The notes under the pieces are model-generated. The model did not search any database, was not told the DNA's origin, and was given only the letters and a program-made list of their open reading frames with translations. A stretch of DNA of 64,000 nucleotides from Lophius americanus. Taxonomy: Eukaryota; Chordata; Actinopteri; Lophiiformes; Lophiidae. A program made the position numbers and the translations under genes. The stretch's first letter is position 1. Every line of letters starts with the position of its first letter. The DNA is taken from positions 3,379,001 to 3,443,000 of the forward strand of contig JBBDHG010000187.1 in the NCBI GenBank assembly GCA_037951165.1, given 5' to 3'. Shown in pieces: positions 34,928 through 45,959 of the stretch.

Positions 34928-37132
34928 TGTGTGTGTGTCCGCAGACACCTGCTGCCTGAGAGTCCAGAATAAGTGTGAACCTGGGGCAGCATGATGGAAA
35001 ATAAATCCATGCTTTCACACTTTTCATCATTATTCCACAGTTCAATTTGATGCAAACAAATAAATGTGTTATTTTCATAATGAAAAAAGCAGAATCTGTT
35101 TCCATCTCCCTTTCCAGACAGGCTCTACCGCCCTGTTCTTCGCCTCCCAGCAGGGTCATAATGACGTGGTGAAGCTCCTCTTTGAATTCGGTGCCTCCAC
35201 TGACATCCAGACAAAGGTATGCAGCAGAGCACAATGACGTGTGTCACAGTCTTGACAACACAGTGTGTGATAGACCGCTCAGATGGTGCTTCATAAAAAG
35301 ATAAGGAAACAAAAGTGATGCACAGTATATGCCGCTCAGGTCGCTCATTAGGTCGCTAGAGATAATGTTCCCCTGCGTGTGTTTTTGTGGCAGGACGGCG
35401 GAACGGCTCTCACCGTCGCCTCTCAGTATGGACACGCCACGGTTGTGGAGACCCTGTTGAAAAATGGCGCTAATGTTCATGACCAGCTGAATGTGAGCTC
35501 CATTTCATCCACATCTCTTGCCGTTTTCAGACCTCTGTCTGTCGGGAACATGATGAGTAGTTGCACCAGCTAACTAACGCCACAGCAGCAGGAATCCAGT
35601 CACTCAGGTTTCTGTCAACTGCTGAGTCAGACATGACCGGCATGTGCCAGGATAACACGGGGAAAACAGCCTGAACGCACAAACATACATTTGTGAAGTA
35701 GTAATAACATAGTAATATCATAATGGTACACATTTTGCTGAGTGTGGGGCTTTTTCAGCAGTCCCAGTAAAGCAGAAATGTTTTCCATGGTTTCAGGATG
35801 GTGCCACCTCTTTGTTTCTGGCTGCCCAGGAAGGTCATGTGACGGTGATTCGACTGCTTCTATCACCTGGTGCAAAGGTTAACCAAGCTAGGAAGGTAAA
35901 GTCATCACCTTGAGTGTATTCATAGAATCAAATGACACAGTTGCAGATTTCCTTCCTGTCTTTCGTTCATTCTAGATTATCCTCCCTATTTTCTCATATA
36001 TACTTTCCTCCCTATCATACTAGTAATAACTGTAATCTTTTTTCCTCCACCTTCATATGTCCTTCATTCCCACTCTCTGCATGTGTTCTCCAGGATTGCA
36101 CTGCCCCCCTGTGGATGGCAGCTCAGATGGGTCACAGTGAGGTGGTGAGGGTGCTGCTCTTACGCGGTGCAGATCGGGATGCAGACAGACTAGTATGTAG
36201 TTCTTTTAGGTTTGATAATGTCTATGAAGCTGCGCTGAAATTGATTATCGACTGGTGTAATTTGTTCTATTCAAAATTAAAATCTAATTCTACTAGATTT
36301 GTAGCATGAACCATTTGCTGTACAGACCTTCTTACGCTTAGTTTTAATAATGAAAGTTCCATAAAGAAACTTTATCTGCTGATTATTGCTAAGTATTACA
36401 GTTAAAAGCCACAGAACAAGGGATTAGGAGGATCTGGAGTGAATATTGTTATATAATTGTAAGCTTTCTCTGTTGTCTTTCAAGGATGGATCAACAGCAT
36501 TATTCAAAGCAGCTTTTAAGGGACACAACAGTGTCATCGAGGAGCTTCTTAAGTTTTCTCCTTCACTAGGCCTTCTCAAGGTATAGGATTCTACAACGGA
36601 CTTTGACATTTGGGAAATGTGTTCACAATTTTTCAAGCTGAGAGATAAGTGACAAAACTGAAACCACTCTTATGTCTGTATAGTGAATATTACCTGTAGC
36701 CACAACCATCCAGAAAGTAGAATGGTGTATCTTGTCTCACCCAACTCTTTGAAAGAAGAGAAACTTGCATATTGATTAAATTCATATTTTATTACAAAAC
36801 CTGCAACAATGGTTGAGAATTGTTTTATATTTAATTCAACATCTTTCCGTAAGCATTTTGAGCTCGTATATGTTTTGTTGTCTACAGAATGGCTCCACTG
36901 CCCTTCATGCTGCGGTTATGGGTGGAAATATTCGAACTGTTCTGCTGCTGCTAGGGGCCAACGCAGACCCCACACTACCCAATAATGTAAGGCACTTATA
37001 TCTGCAAGATGACAAAAAGACAGAGCACAGCTGACTGGTAAACTTTCATTCATGCGTCTTTTGCAGAATAATGAACTCCCTGCAGATCTAACAAAGAGCC
37101 AACACATCCTAGATGTTCTTCTGAAATCTTAA
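32994..37132 (+). CDS. ankrd29: Ankyrin repeat domain-containing protein 29
   Basis: Ten exons in one frame: 32994-33008, 33487-33597, 33875-33973, 35118-35216, 35394-35492, 35797-35895, 36094-36192, 36485-36580, 36888-36986, 37067-37132 (TAA). They encode 293 residues; human ANKRD29 has about 301. The protein is almost entirely ankyrin repeats (GTTALMVASYSGH, GSTALFFASQQGH, GGTALTVASQYGH and so on). Every internal exon starts and ends in phase 0. Six of them are exactly 99 nt (33 codons), and one is 96 nt, so one exon equals about one repeat. The start MMSFKKETPLANA matches the human N-terminus. The molecular role of the family is poorly known and no catalytic motif is present. The first of the two in-frame ATGs (32994, 32997) was chosen arbitrarily. 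Confidence 0.96.
34897..34938. repeat. (TG)n microsatellite in ankrd29 intron 3
   Basis: About 20 TG units with one ATG interruption, 180 bp before the acceptor of exon 35118-35216. The rest of intron 33974-35117 is AT-rich, with only a weak dispersed-repeat fragment near 34250-34410. Confidence 0.92.
36602..36720 (-). repeat. Family B dispersed repeat, truncated inverted copy
   Basis: Reads TTTGACATTTGGGAAATGTG, then GCTGAGAGATAAGTGA, CCACTCTTATGTCTGTA and CCTGTAGCCACAACC. This is the reverse complement of the 3' half of the element that I recognise at 29251-29606 from its wider fish consensus. It lies in ankrd29 intron 36581-36887. Confidence 0.6.
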
Positions 37133-37442
37133 ATGGAGATGGGTGATGACAACCCAGACACCGGTCTTCATGGGTGCCTGTACCGCACTCACAGTGTGCA
37201 CTGAGGGGAAGGGGAAACAATAATAGTCAAATCTACTCAACTACAAAACATACTGTATGTGGTGTTTGCTTATGATTGCTGCTGAGATTAAGCTGTCATA
37301 TGTTAAGTAAACCTGGACTAAATCCAGAGCAGCACAACCAAAATACCACTGTGTGCACCTCCCCTATGTTCTTGTTCTACAGTGTATGCAACTATTTTTT
37401 TTACATATTTTGCACAAGTTTTATTTGCATTTTAATATATGT

Positions 37443-37448
37443 AATAAA
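37443..37448 (+). terminator. Probable polyadenylation signal of ankrd29
   Basis: AATAAA 310 bp after the stop codon, followed by a TGTCTTTGTTTATT-type GT/T-rich stretch near 37475-37490. Confidence 0.6.
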
Positions 37449-38339
37449 ATGTAAATATGTTATTCAATCTGCAGTGTCTTTGTTTATTATGTGATGACAG
37501 GAGCACAGAGCAAAGCAACGGCACATGAAATATACATGCATGCTAAAAAGGTTCTGAGACACACACCTTGAGGTCCAGCTGTGAAAATTAAAAGAAGAAG
37601 ATGCTATCTGTGCTCTGAAGTGTGACTGCTCTCTCTAGTGCACCCAGTAATCATGTATCAGTGTGAGATAAGCGATAAGTGCTCCATCCATGCCAGGGTT
37701 TTCAGGGTATTCAGGGTTTTACGTTTATTTACATATGCAGAGCTTAACTTTTTACTTTGAACCTTTTCCCCTTGTAGCAGTAGTAGTGAGCAGAGCATGG
37801 TGCATTATGTTGCACATTTCCTACGTGCAGCAGGCTTTTAAGAAAAAAGATGTGATGAAGGGGAAAGGGCAGTGGTTACCATTGTCACAAGAGGGTTCTA
37901 CATTTGAATCCATTGATGATTTTATCATTTTAGATGGGTTCCCTCTTTAGATAGCTGGATGATGATAATGAAGAGAGGGTGAACTCCAATTTGTCCATGA
38001 TCATGAATGTGAGTGGGCGTATTTGTCCTTAAATATGTCAACTTTCCTTACAAAAAACAACAATAAATAAACACATGAAGAGACCCACAACTTGTTGTAT
38101 GTGTGAACTGTTCCCCAGGAACCTTTACACTCCAGTATCATGATGAAATAATTTTATTTAGGAATAGAATTGTTCGATGAAGGAAATAATGAGCTTTTTT
38201 ATAGCAGATAGGAAACACATAACAGTGTAAGCATTATGTTTAAATTTTAATTACTTTCCCTATTATGTATTGAGTTAATCAATCACACGTATTTTTCCTG
38301 CAACGACAATGAATGAACATTAATGCTTTTGGTCACGTT
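37449..38339. other. Intergenic, ankrd29 to vps4b
   Basis: No gene or clear repeat recognised. AT-rich throughout. Confidence 0.6.
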
Positions 38340-38477
38340 TTTGTATAGTTATTATTATTATTTATTTATTTATTTTTTATTGATGCTTTTATCTGCTTTT
38401 GCCTTGTAGCACTCTGAGATTTGATCCAAATGTAAAGTGCATTATAAATTAAATGTATTATTATTATTATTATTATT
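38340..38477 (+). mobile_element. 3' tail of an L2-type LINE (copy 2), next to the vps4b promoter
   Basis: Has the same tail as 18745-18831 and 43550-43685: GATGCTTTTATCTGCTTTTGCC, then GAGATTTGATCCAAATGTAAAG, TTATAAATTAAATGTATTA and (TTA)n. Its microsatellite end lies only about 45 bp upstream of the CRE/CLEAR cluster of vps4b. Confidence 0.85.
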
Positions 38478-38520
38478 GGTTGTCATGGAGATGGCTAGAA
38501 CGTCTCACAGGAAGAGAATT

Positions 38521-38555
38521 TGACGTCATGGTGTCACGTGACCAACGCGGAAGTG
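38521..38555. promoter_or_regulatory. vps4b promoter cluster: CRE, CLEAR/E-box, ETS
   Basis: TGACGTCA (38521-38528, full CRE), GTCACGTGAC (38533-38542, a fully palindromic CLEAR/E-box of the TFEB/USF type) and CGGAAGTG (38548-38555, ETS core) lie within 35 bp and 145-180 bp before the start codon. There is no obvious TATA box. CLEAR elements are known to mark lysosome/autophagy genes, which fits an ESCRT ATPase. Function here is inferred from motif and place. Confidence 0.6.
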
Positions 38556-38699
38556 AAAAAACTTTTTGTTGATACGGAAGAGAGAACTATTTGGGATGGT
38601 ACGCCATTGAAGGTTTAAAATTAAATATTAGGAAAAAAAGGTTATCCTAAGGTCTAGGGTATATCTTTTTCAGGGTTTTGACAGACATACGGATAAGCC

Positions 38700-41600
38700 A
38701 TGTCTGGCGGTAATTTACAGGTGAGTGTCAAAGTTTTATTGAGATAGTTGTTTGGTTACGTAAGAAGAGACGTCAACAGATTGTCACTGTAAATTGATAA
38801 TTCAGCTGGCAAAATAACGTTTATTTAATATTTAAGATGAACTTGGGATGTACACGGGATGTACTTATAATTAATGATTAAGTAAATCTTTATGGATTGG
38901 TTAACAATTTTTGCTGCGATGTCCCCGAAAATCACTTATTCTGATTTACTCAAGTGCTGTACATGTCTTATACTGTGTATTTTGTTTATCTTATGCTACC
39001 GTTTAGATGGAAGGTTGAAAAAAAATGACGTATGTGAGAAATAAGAAGTTTTTCTTCTTCGTCCTTTGACTGTAACCTTTGGGTTCGCCACAGCGGATCC
39101 CCTGTTTCTATCTTGTCCTGCCTTCTGCATCTTCCTCTGTCACGCCAACCAACTGCATGTCCTTTCTTACCACTTCCAGATACCTTCTATTCGGTCTTCC
39201 CCCTTCTGTCCTGTCTTGCAGCTCCATCTCCTTTATCCTTCTACCAATATATCAACTATTTCTCTTTTTCACGTGTCCAAAAATTACGATTTAGCCTCTC
39301 TTACTTTTTCTCCAATATGTCTAACCTAGGCTGACCCTCTGATGTGCTCGACCTGTCCATTGGTCAGTGCCGCCATCTCTAAACAATGCAGCAGAGCTGC
39401 TCTAACTGCCATCTTTTGAACCATTCTCCTGTCACAGATAACTCCTAACACTCTTCTCTATGCAGTCCACCCAGCCAGTACTCGCTTCTTTTACACAGTC
39501 CCCCTTGCTTTGTACTTAATTTACACCATGATAAAACAGTTTGTGTCCTGCTGCCATTCCAACTGGTGTCTTGGACAAATAACATATCAGCCTCCTTCTC
39601 ACCATCATATCAGCTAGCTCTCTACATTTACCTATCATCATTTAAGTCTCTACTCTCACACCCACATTCCTGCCTTTCCTCCTCTCTCACAGTCTTTTTG
39701 TGTCTCTTCCCTCTCAATCACTTTTTTCTTTGTCCAGCGGTACCATAGTTTCACCCGCCACACTGCGGGTTAACTATATCAATGGCGGTTGTTGTTAACC
39801 ACACGGGATCTAACCAATCCAGCTCGGAAATAGGTTTTGTGTTCTGCATATTGATTTGGCATAGGTTTTTGGGTGGATGGTATTCCCAAAGCTTGTGGCG
39901 ATCCCAAGACCCTTTTATCTGGGCTTGGGACCGGCGCGAGAAGTACACTGGGTTGTTTCCCGTTTGTGGATGGCACAAGCATCTACAGCACGCAGGATTT
40001 TCATTGCCAGTCAAAGTGACAGTGCATTATGACATATACGCATCAAGAAAAATATATATGTGAGTGCATTCAGTGACAGGCTATGAATGATTTAATTGTT
40101 CATCAGCGTGATGTCTGTTGGAAGAACCTGTTCTTATGTCTAAGTTGCTTTGGTGTGCAGTGCTCTGTAGGTGCTAACTGTACAGAAAGAAGTCAAAACA
40201 ACCCTGACTTCAAACACCTACCACAGCAAAATACTTGCATCTATGGCTTTACACTGATATTTTTTCTAATATCAGGAAGTTCTTCAGAGTAAGCATGAGA
40301 GTGAATTTTTTAGTAGATTCTTGAATTAAGTGCTTATCCTGGATAACTGTTCCATGTCATTGAGAAGAGTATGTGTTCTAACGCTCTTTGAAGCAGCTTA
40401 ACGTATAGATTTGCTTTGTAAATTTGATAGCTGCATAAATAGTTAATAAACCATTTACTAACTAGTAATTACTAATGAATGGATCTCTAAGGTGAATACT
40501 AGCACTATTACCAAACAGAAAGCAGAAACAGCATTCGGGTGGCCCAAAAGTTTCCGTATTGTAAAGTATTAGTTAGCTCCTAACTGCAAAGCATTTATAA
40601 ATTGCTTATTAACAATTTACTTTTGTTAGTTGACTTTTTCATGTTGCCTCTCATTCTCAGAAAGCCATCAGTATTGCTACCAAAGCTGCCGAGGAGGACA
40701 AAGCCAAGAACTATGAACAGGCCCTCAAACTCTATCAGAGTGCCATAGAGTACTTCCTTCACGTTGTCAAGTGTAAGGAGCTTGATTTGTGACTATTATC
40801 TATGCTGGCTTCATTGAAACATATGTGTGATTTTCTTTTTTAAATGCTTTAAACATCTCTTGTTTTACAGACTGCACCATGTCTAATCTGCTTACTGTGT
40901 TGCAGATGAGAGTCAGAGTAGCCGAGTGGCAGACAGCATCAGGGCCAAGTGTGTAGACTACCTGGAGAGGGCGGAACAGCTGAAGGAATATTTGAAGAAG
41001 AAGGATAAAAGTCCTCCATCCAAACCTGTTAAAGAGTCCCAGTCCGATGACAAAGGGTGAGACAAATGTGGAATGTGATTGTCGCAGAGTTAGAAGATTT
41101 GTAGTACAGTCCTTGATTTCTAAATGAAACATATATATTTTGTTTTTCTATAAGTGAAGTGGAGACAATGTCCTGGGACACTTATTTGAGTCTTCTTGGT
41201 TTTATTAAAACCCTTGCTTTGGAGATCTAAACACTGTTCATGTTTACATTTTAGGGCTTCTCACCAAAATGCATCGTCTGTAAGTTTCAGGTCTAACAAA
41301 CCTAACAATTGCAAAGCTATTTTTAAACAGGACATTTTTACATCCTAATCTCTTTTCCCAAGTACATGCAGTAGAATGTGTGGCATGATATCAACATCAG
41401 TATCTCAGGAAAGGTGTTTCATGTCTTGGACCAAACATAAACTCTAAGGGGTAAAATCAACCTTTGAATAAGTTCCAAAATACTTGAAGCTGTTGAATTC
41501 TCATGGGCTGTTGTTCCTTTGATCAGAGAATAATTCAATATTAGTGGTAGCCAGTAATGTTTGTTTACCTGCAGCAGTCTGTCATTTCCTGTGTTGGGTG

Positions 41601-44600
41601 TTTTCTAGAAAAAAACCTGTCAACCAGGATTTGCATCCACGGACCAGGAAGCCCACCCATGTAGGAATTTAGCTCACATAAGAGAATTATAATAATAATA
41701 ATAATGATAATAAATTCATTTATATAGCAATCTTCAAACAAGGCTACAAACAGAAAGGCTTAAGAAGAGATATACATTCTGCCGAAACCCCAGTGAAAGA
41801 ACACTTGGCTGAGGACCTCAGGTCACAAACTGGCACGTTACGTATCATAGGATCAAAAATGTAGTTGGCAGAGGGACTGGAATGAGGCATTAAAAGCCAT
41901 CAATAAAACCTTAAAATCAATATTACAGGAACAACTTTCATCATGCTTGTATTTTATGAGCTTCCAAATGTCACCTCAATGCCTTTTAGTTTCGCTTCTC
42001 TAAATTTATGTGAGTCTCATTGTGACTCCAAAACACTGTGACACGTGAAGTTAAACGTGAAGTGGTGTTATCTATTAAAGATTGTTTTCCATGTATACGT
42101 AGATGTAGTGACCAAAACTTGATTCTTTGTTTTTAACCAAATTTTCATCTTAAAAGACAACAATACTCTGTCATTCTGTCAGCTTGGCTGTGTAGGGAAA
42201 TACTGATTTATTAAATGATCTGATTTTGCTCTGCTGCTAGATTAATTTAAACCCAGATAAATGTTTGCCTCCCTGCAGAAGACGTTTATATTTAGCGTGT
42301 TTTGGCCGGAGTAAAATTCCAACAAACCAAAACTCTTAGCTTTCCTTGTAGTTTGTGCCGAATGACAGAGACGTTTGGAAACCATCCGAAAAGATTATCT
42401 CTAAAAAATATATTGTGTTCTGTCAAATACACTGTTAGCACATACCCAAAAAACTCATTTCTATTGTTAAAAACTGTAAATAATTGATGTGTTGTTTTTT
42501 TCTTGATATCAGGGATGAGAGTGATGATAACAACTCAGAGACAAAGAAGTTCCAGAACCAGCTCTCAGGTAAATGAGTGTCTCAGCATTGAATGGTCATA
42601 GAGCTAGATAAATATAGAATTAGAAAAAATCATAATTATCATTGAAATTAAATTTAAAAAAAAATGCTTTCATCTAGAATATTTTTATCGACCCCGTCTC
42701 TGTCCCAGGTGCTATTGTGATGGAAAAGCCCAACGTCAAGTGGAGCGATGTCGCCGGACTGGAGGGGGCAAAAGAGGCCTTAAAAGAAGCCGTGATCCTG
42801 CCCATCAAATTCCCTCATCTGTTCACAGGTACTGGAAACCAGAGTCAACCTTGAACCTCCTGAAGATGAACCACGTTTACTGATATAGCATCTGTCTGTG
42901 TAGGAAAGCGAACGCCGTGGCGGGGGATCCTTCTCTTTGGCCCACCAGGGACAGGGAAATCCTATCTGGCCAAAGCAGTAGCCACAGAAGCCAACAACTC
43001 CACCTTCTTCTCCATCTCCTCCTCGGACCTCGTGTCCAAGTGGTTGGGAGAAAGTGAAAAGTGAGGCCCAGGATTTTTACATGACGATAAGTTTGGGAAT
43101 TAGCTTAACAGACTATAATCGTTGACTGTTTCTCCACCCTCTGTCTCATCCAAGGTTAGTGAAGAACTTGTTCACTTTGGCCCGAGAACACAAGCCCTCC
43201 ATCATCTTCATCGATGAGATCGACTCCCTCTGTGGCTCCAGGAGCGAAAACGAGAGTGAGGCCGCTCGAAGAATCAAGACAGAGTTCCTGGTCCAGATGC
43301 AAGGTGAGCGGGAAGAAGTGGACCGGTGCTCTGGATGGCAGTGCCTTCTCCGTGAAGTTTAAGAGATGTCATTTTCCTCTCAGGTGTTGGAGTTGATAAT
43401 GACGGGATCCTGGTTCTGGGAGCCACAAACATTCCATGGACACTGGACTCCGCAATCAGGAGAAGGTTAGTTTAAGTAACAATTAGCACTGCTAACAAAA
43501 TTAGTTCTTCTCAGGAATGTTGGAACAGACAGACAGAATAAAAAAAAAATTTTTTATTAATAATAATAATAATAATATATTTAATTTATAACGCACTTTA
43601 CATTTGGATCAAATCTCAAAGTGCTACAAGGTAAAAGCAGATAAAAGCTTCAAGAAAAAATATAATAATAACTATATAAAAACATGACCAAAAACCAGCA
43701 ATGTCCTTTTTTAAATGTGTCAGTCGTCTGTGGAGCCCTCAGATGGTCAGGGAGGGCATTCCAGAGGCGAGCGGCAGCAGAACAGAAGGCCCGATCACCC
43801 ATGGTGCTGAGCTTAGTCCGGGTAAGGAGGAGGCGGTATGAGTGGGTAGAACGGAGGGATCGTGTTGAGGTCAGTGGGGTGAGTTGTTCTTTTAGGTAGG
43901 GGGGTGCGTTACCATGGATGCACTGGTGAGTGAGGAGAGAGATCTTATAATCAATCCTGGAGGAGAAGCCAATGAAGAGAATGAAGAACGGGGGGATGTG
44001 TTCGTCTTCACGAACTCTCATCAGGATCCTTGCAGCACTGTTTTGAACCTACTGAAGTCTTTGAAGACTTTTATCAGGAATCCCGATGAGAAGTGAGTTA
44101 CAGTAATCCAGTCTGGAGGAGACGAACGCGTGGACCAGCTTTTCAGCATCACTCAAGGTGAGGTTGGTGACTGATGAAGAGAGGGCAATGTCATGACCAG
44201 AGAAGGTAATACTGGTTATGGATGAAGACTGGGTCTGATGTAGGGTGCCAATTAAAATTAGTTCGGTTTTGGAGCTGTTCAACTGGAGAAAGTTGTTTTT
44301 CATCCACACCTTTAACTCCTCCAGACAAGCGCGGAGAGTTGACAGGGGAGATGAGAAGGATGGAGATGCTGCGGAGTCAGTTTTATTGTGGTGTGAACTT
44401 TTGTTGGCACAACAAAGCCGTTCTGAGGGCCTAGTAATGCAAACTTTTGAAAAATGGTTCCAGACTGAAATCTGTTATAAAATGCCGCTGTCACCATGTG
44501 ATCCACCATTTTCAGACTTTTACCCTCACATAGTCGGAACGATTTCAAAAAAGCTTTTGCAGATCAGGTTGTCCACTGTTGTTGTGAGTCACTCCCACAA

Positions 44601-45854
44601 TCTTCCCCTCCTGCCACTGAGCTCTATCCAAGCCCCCCCCCCCAAACTTTCAGTGTGTGTGTGACATGAAATCCCTTGTAATGGGGGATTATATCTTTTG
44701 TGTGTTTTAGGTTTGAAAAGCGGATCTACATTCCGCTGCCTGAGGAGCACGCCCGCGCGTTCATGTTCAAACTGCATCTGGGCTCCACCCCCAACAGCCT
44801 GACGGAGGTAGACTTCAACACTCTTGGCAAAAAGACAGAGGGCTACTCTGGAGCGGACATCAGCGTCATCGTCAGGGACGCCCTCATGCAGCCCGTCAGG
44901 AAGGTTCAGTCAGCCACCCACTTCAAGAAGGTGAGGAGACGCTAAGAGCTCACCTGGATCGTTTGGGAATTCAAAAAGGAGAATGTTACTCCACAATAAG
45001 ACTGATACAACAGCTGTTGGATGGGTTTTATTGAAATTTAATCCACATATTGTTTTGGTCCTTCAACTTTTCATGGAGTGCTTTCCTCAGGACAACACTT
45101 TATTGCTGATATACTTATTTTGACTGAATACCTGCAGAAATAACGACATTCCCACGTGTTAATTGTAAATAAGCCAATGCTAAGAAGCAAAACCCCGCCT
45201 CCTGCCCAGTGTCAGCTGTGATAGGCTCCTCCAGCTTCTGATGTACTATCTGCTTGGCGTCCATCTTTCCTTCCATACACAATTAAGGTCCGTGGGTCGT
45301 CATGGAAAAATCCAGATGTGGTGGTGGACGACCTCCTGACTCCGTGTTCACCTGGTGATCCCAACGCCATACAGATGACGTGGATGGACGTTCCCGGGGA
45401 GAAACTTCTGGAACCAATCGTGTGCATGGTGAGAAAAAACGATTTATCCTACTAAATGTTCACTATGAAAGAAAATACATTACCTACTGGATATCGATAA
45501 ACACCGGACAATCGCTGTGATTGGCCTTCATTTTGTGTAGACTGTATATTAAGAATGACGCATCAGAAAAGACATAAACATCTTTTCATCATGTGAGAGT
45601 TGCTCTGAGCCGTGTCCAGTCTGGGGTAGGGTAGTAGGGTTTGATGACGTATACCGCAGGCAGCCTCCAGTGGGGGAAGAAGATTCAGGGCGCTCTCACG
45701 CCATCCATCTTTATTTTACAGTCAAAAGTGACTCGTGATATTTCCCACGCAGGACGACATGCTGAGGTCGCTCACAAGCACCAAGCCCACAGTGAACGAG
45801 AAGGACCTGGAGAAGCTGAAGAAGTTCACGGATGATTTTGGTCAAGAAGGATAA
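38700..45854 (+). CDS. vps4b: Vacuolar protein sorting-associated protein 4B, ESCRT AAA-ATPase
   Basis: Eleven exons: 38700-38720, 40661-40772, 40906-41056, 42513-42568, 42709-42828, 42904-43060, 43155-43303, 43384-43465, 44711-44930, 45288-45428, 45753-45854 (TAA). They encode 436 residues, like human VPS4B (444). Order: MIT domain (about 1-75, binds ESCRT-III tails), acidic linker, AAA domain with Walker A GPPGTGKS (166-173), Walker B IIFIDE (222-227) and arginine-finger region AIRRRFEKR, beta domain, and C-terminal helix ending [24 protein letters not shown] and DEIDSLC favour VPS4B over VPS4A. The enzyme disassembles ESCRT-III in multivesicular body formation, cytokinesis and membrane repair. 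Intron 43466-44710 carries a LINE insertion. Confidence 0.97.
39050..39560 (-). mobile_element. Antisense fragment of an RTE-like LINE
   Basis: CTTCTTCGTCCTTTGACTG, GGTTCGCCACAGCGGATCC, CATCTTCCTCTGTCACGCC and CCAACTGCATGTCCTTTCTT form the antisense signature of a non-LTR element abundant in fish (I believe RTE type). It is degenerate, with many frame breaks, and lies in vps4b intron 1 (38721-40660). T- and C-rich sequence to about 39730 may continue it. Confidence 0.6.
39730..40060. other. GC-richer unassigned segment in vps4b intron 1
   Basis: More GC-rich than its surroundings and open on both strands for 67-93 codons. It contains an imperfect hairpin (ATCCCAAGACCC ... GGGCTTGGGA, about 39901-39932). 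I suspect a decayed transposon but cannot name it. Confidence 0.35.
41685..41760 (-). mobile_element. Short LINE 3' tail fragment
   Basis: An AATAATAAT microsatellite followed by ATTCATTTATATAGCAATCTTC is the reverse complement of the common '..CTATATAAATGAA..(ATT)n' end of fish non-LTR elements. It lies in vps4b intron 41057-42512. The rest of that intron has no recognised feature. Confidence 0.45.
43550..44340 (-). mobile_element. 5'-truncated L2-type LINE with a nearly open reverse-transcriptase C-terminus
   Basis: The - strand encodes [20 protein letters not shown], then [39 protein letters not shown] and [13 protein letters not shown], the classic C-terminal reverse-transcriptase region of L2/CR1 elements. 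The blocks 44049-44309 and 43650-44021 are in the same frame, and one TAG is seen at their junction. The 3' end (43550-43685) is the shared family tail with (ATT)n. It is a fairly recent, non-functional insertion, opposite in orientation to vps4b, inside intron 43466-44710. Confidence 0.9.
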
Positions 45855-45940
45855 CATCACTCAGACGCTGTGTATGAACAGGAATGTAAACTATTGTCGC
45901 TGTCATTTATGCTTTGGATCGCCTGAGTAATCATTTAGTC

Positions 45941-45946
45941 AATAAA
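45941..45946 (+). terminator. Probable polyadenylation signal of vps4b
   Basis: AATAAA 87 bp after the stop codon. Another AATAAA lies near 46854, so a longer 3' UTR is possible. Confidence 0.6.
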
Positions 45947-45959
45947 GTGTTTAAAACAG

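Noticed and set aside
40538..40560. GGTGGCCCAAAAGTTTCCGTA as a mariner terminal repeat
   Set aside because: Only one copy was found, with no partner end or transposase nearby, so no element can be defined.
43650..44309. Possible host gene on the - strand inside vps4b
   Set aside because: The content is the reverse-transcriptase C-terminus of an L2-type LINE, with the family's 3' tail attached.
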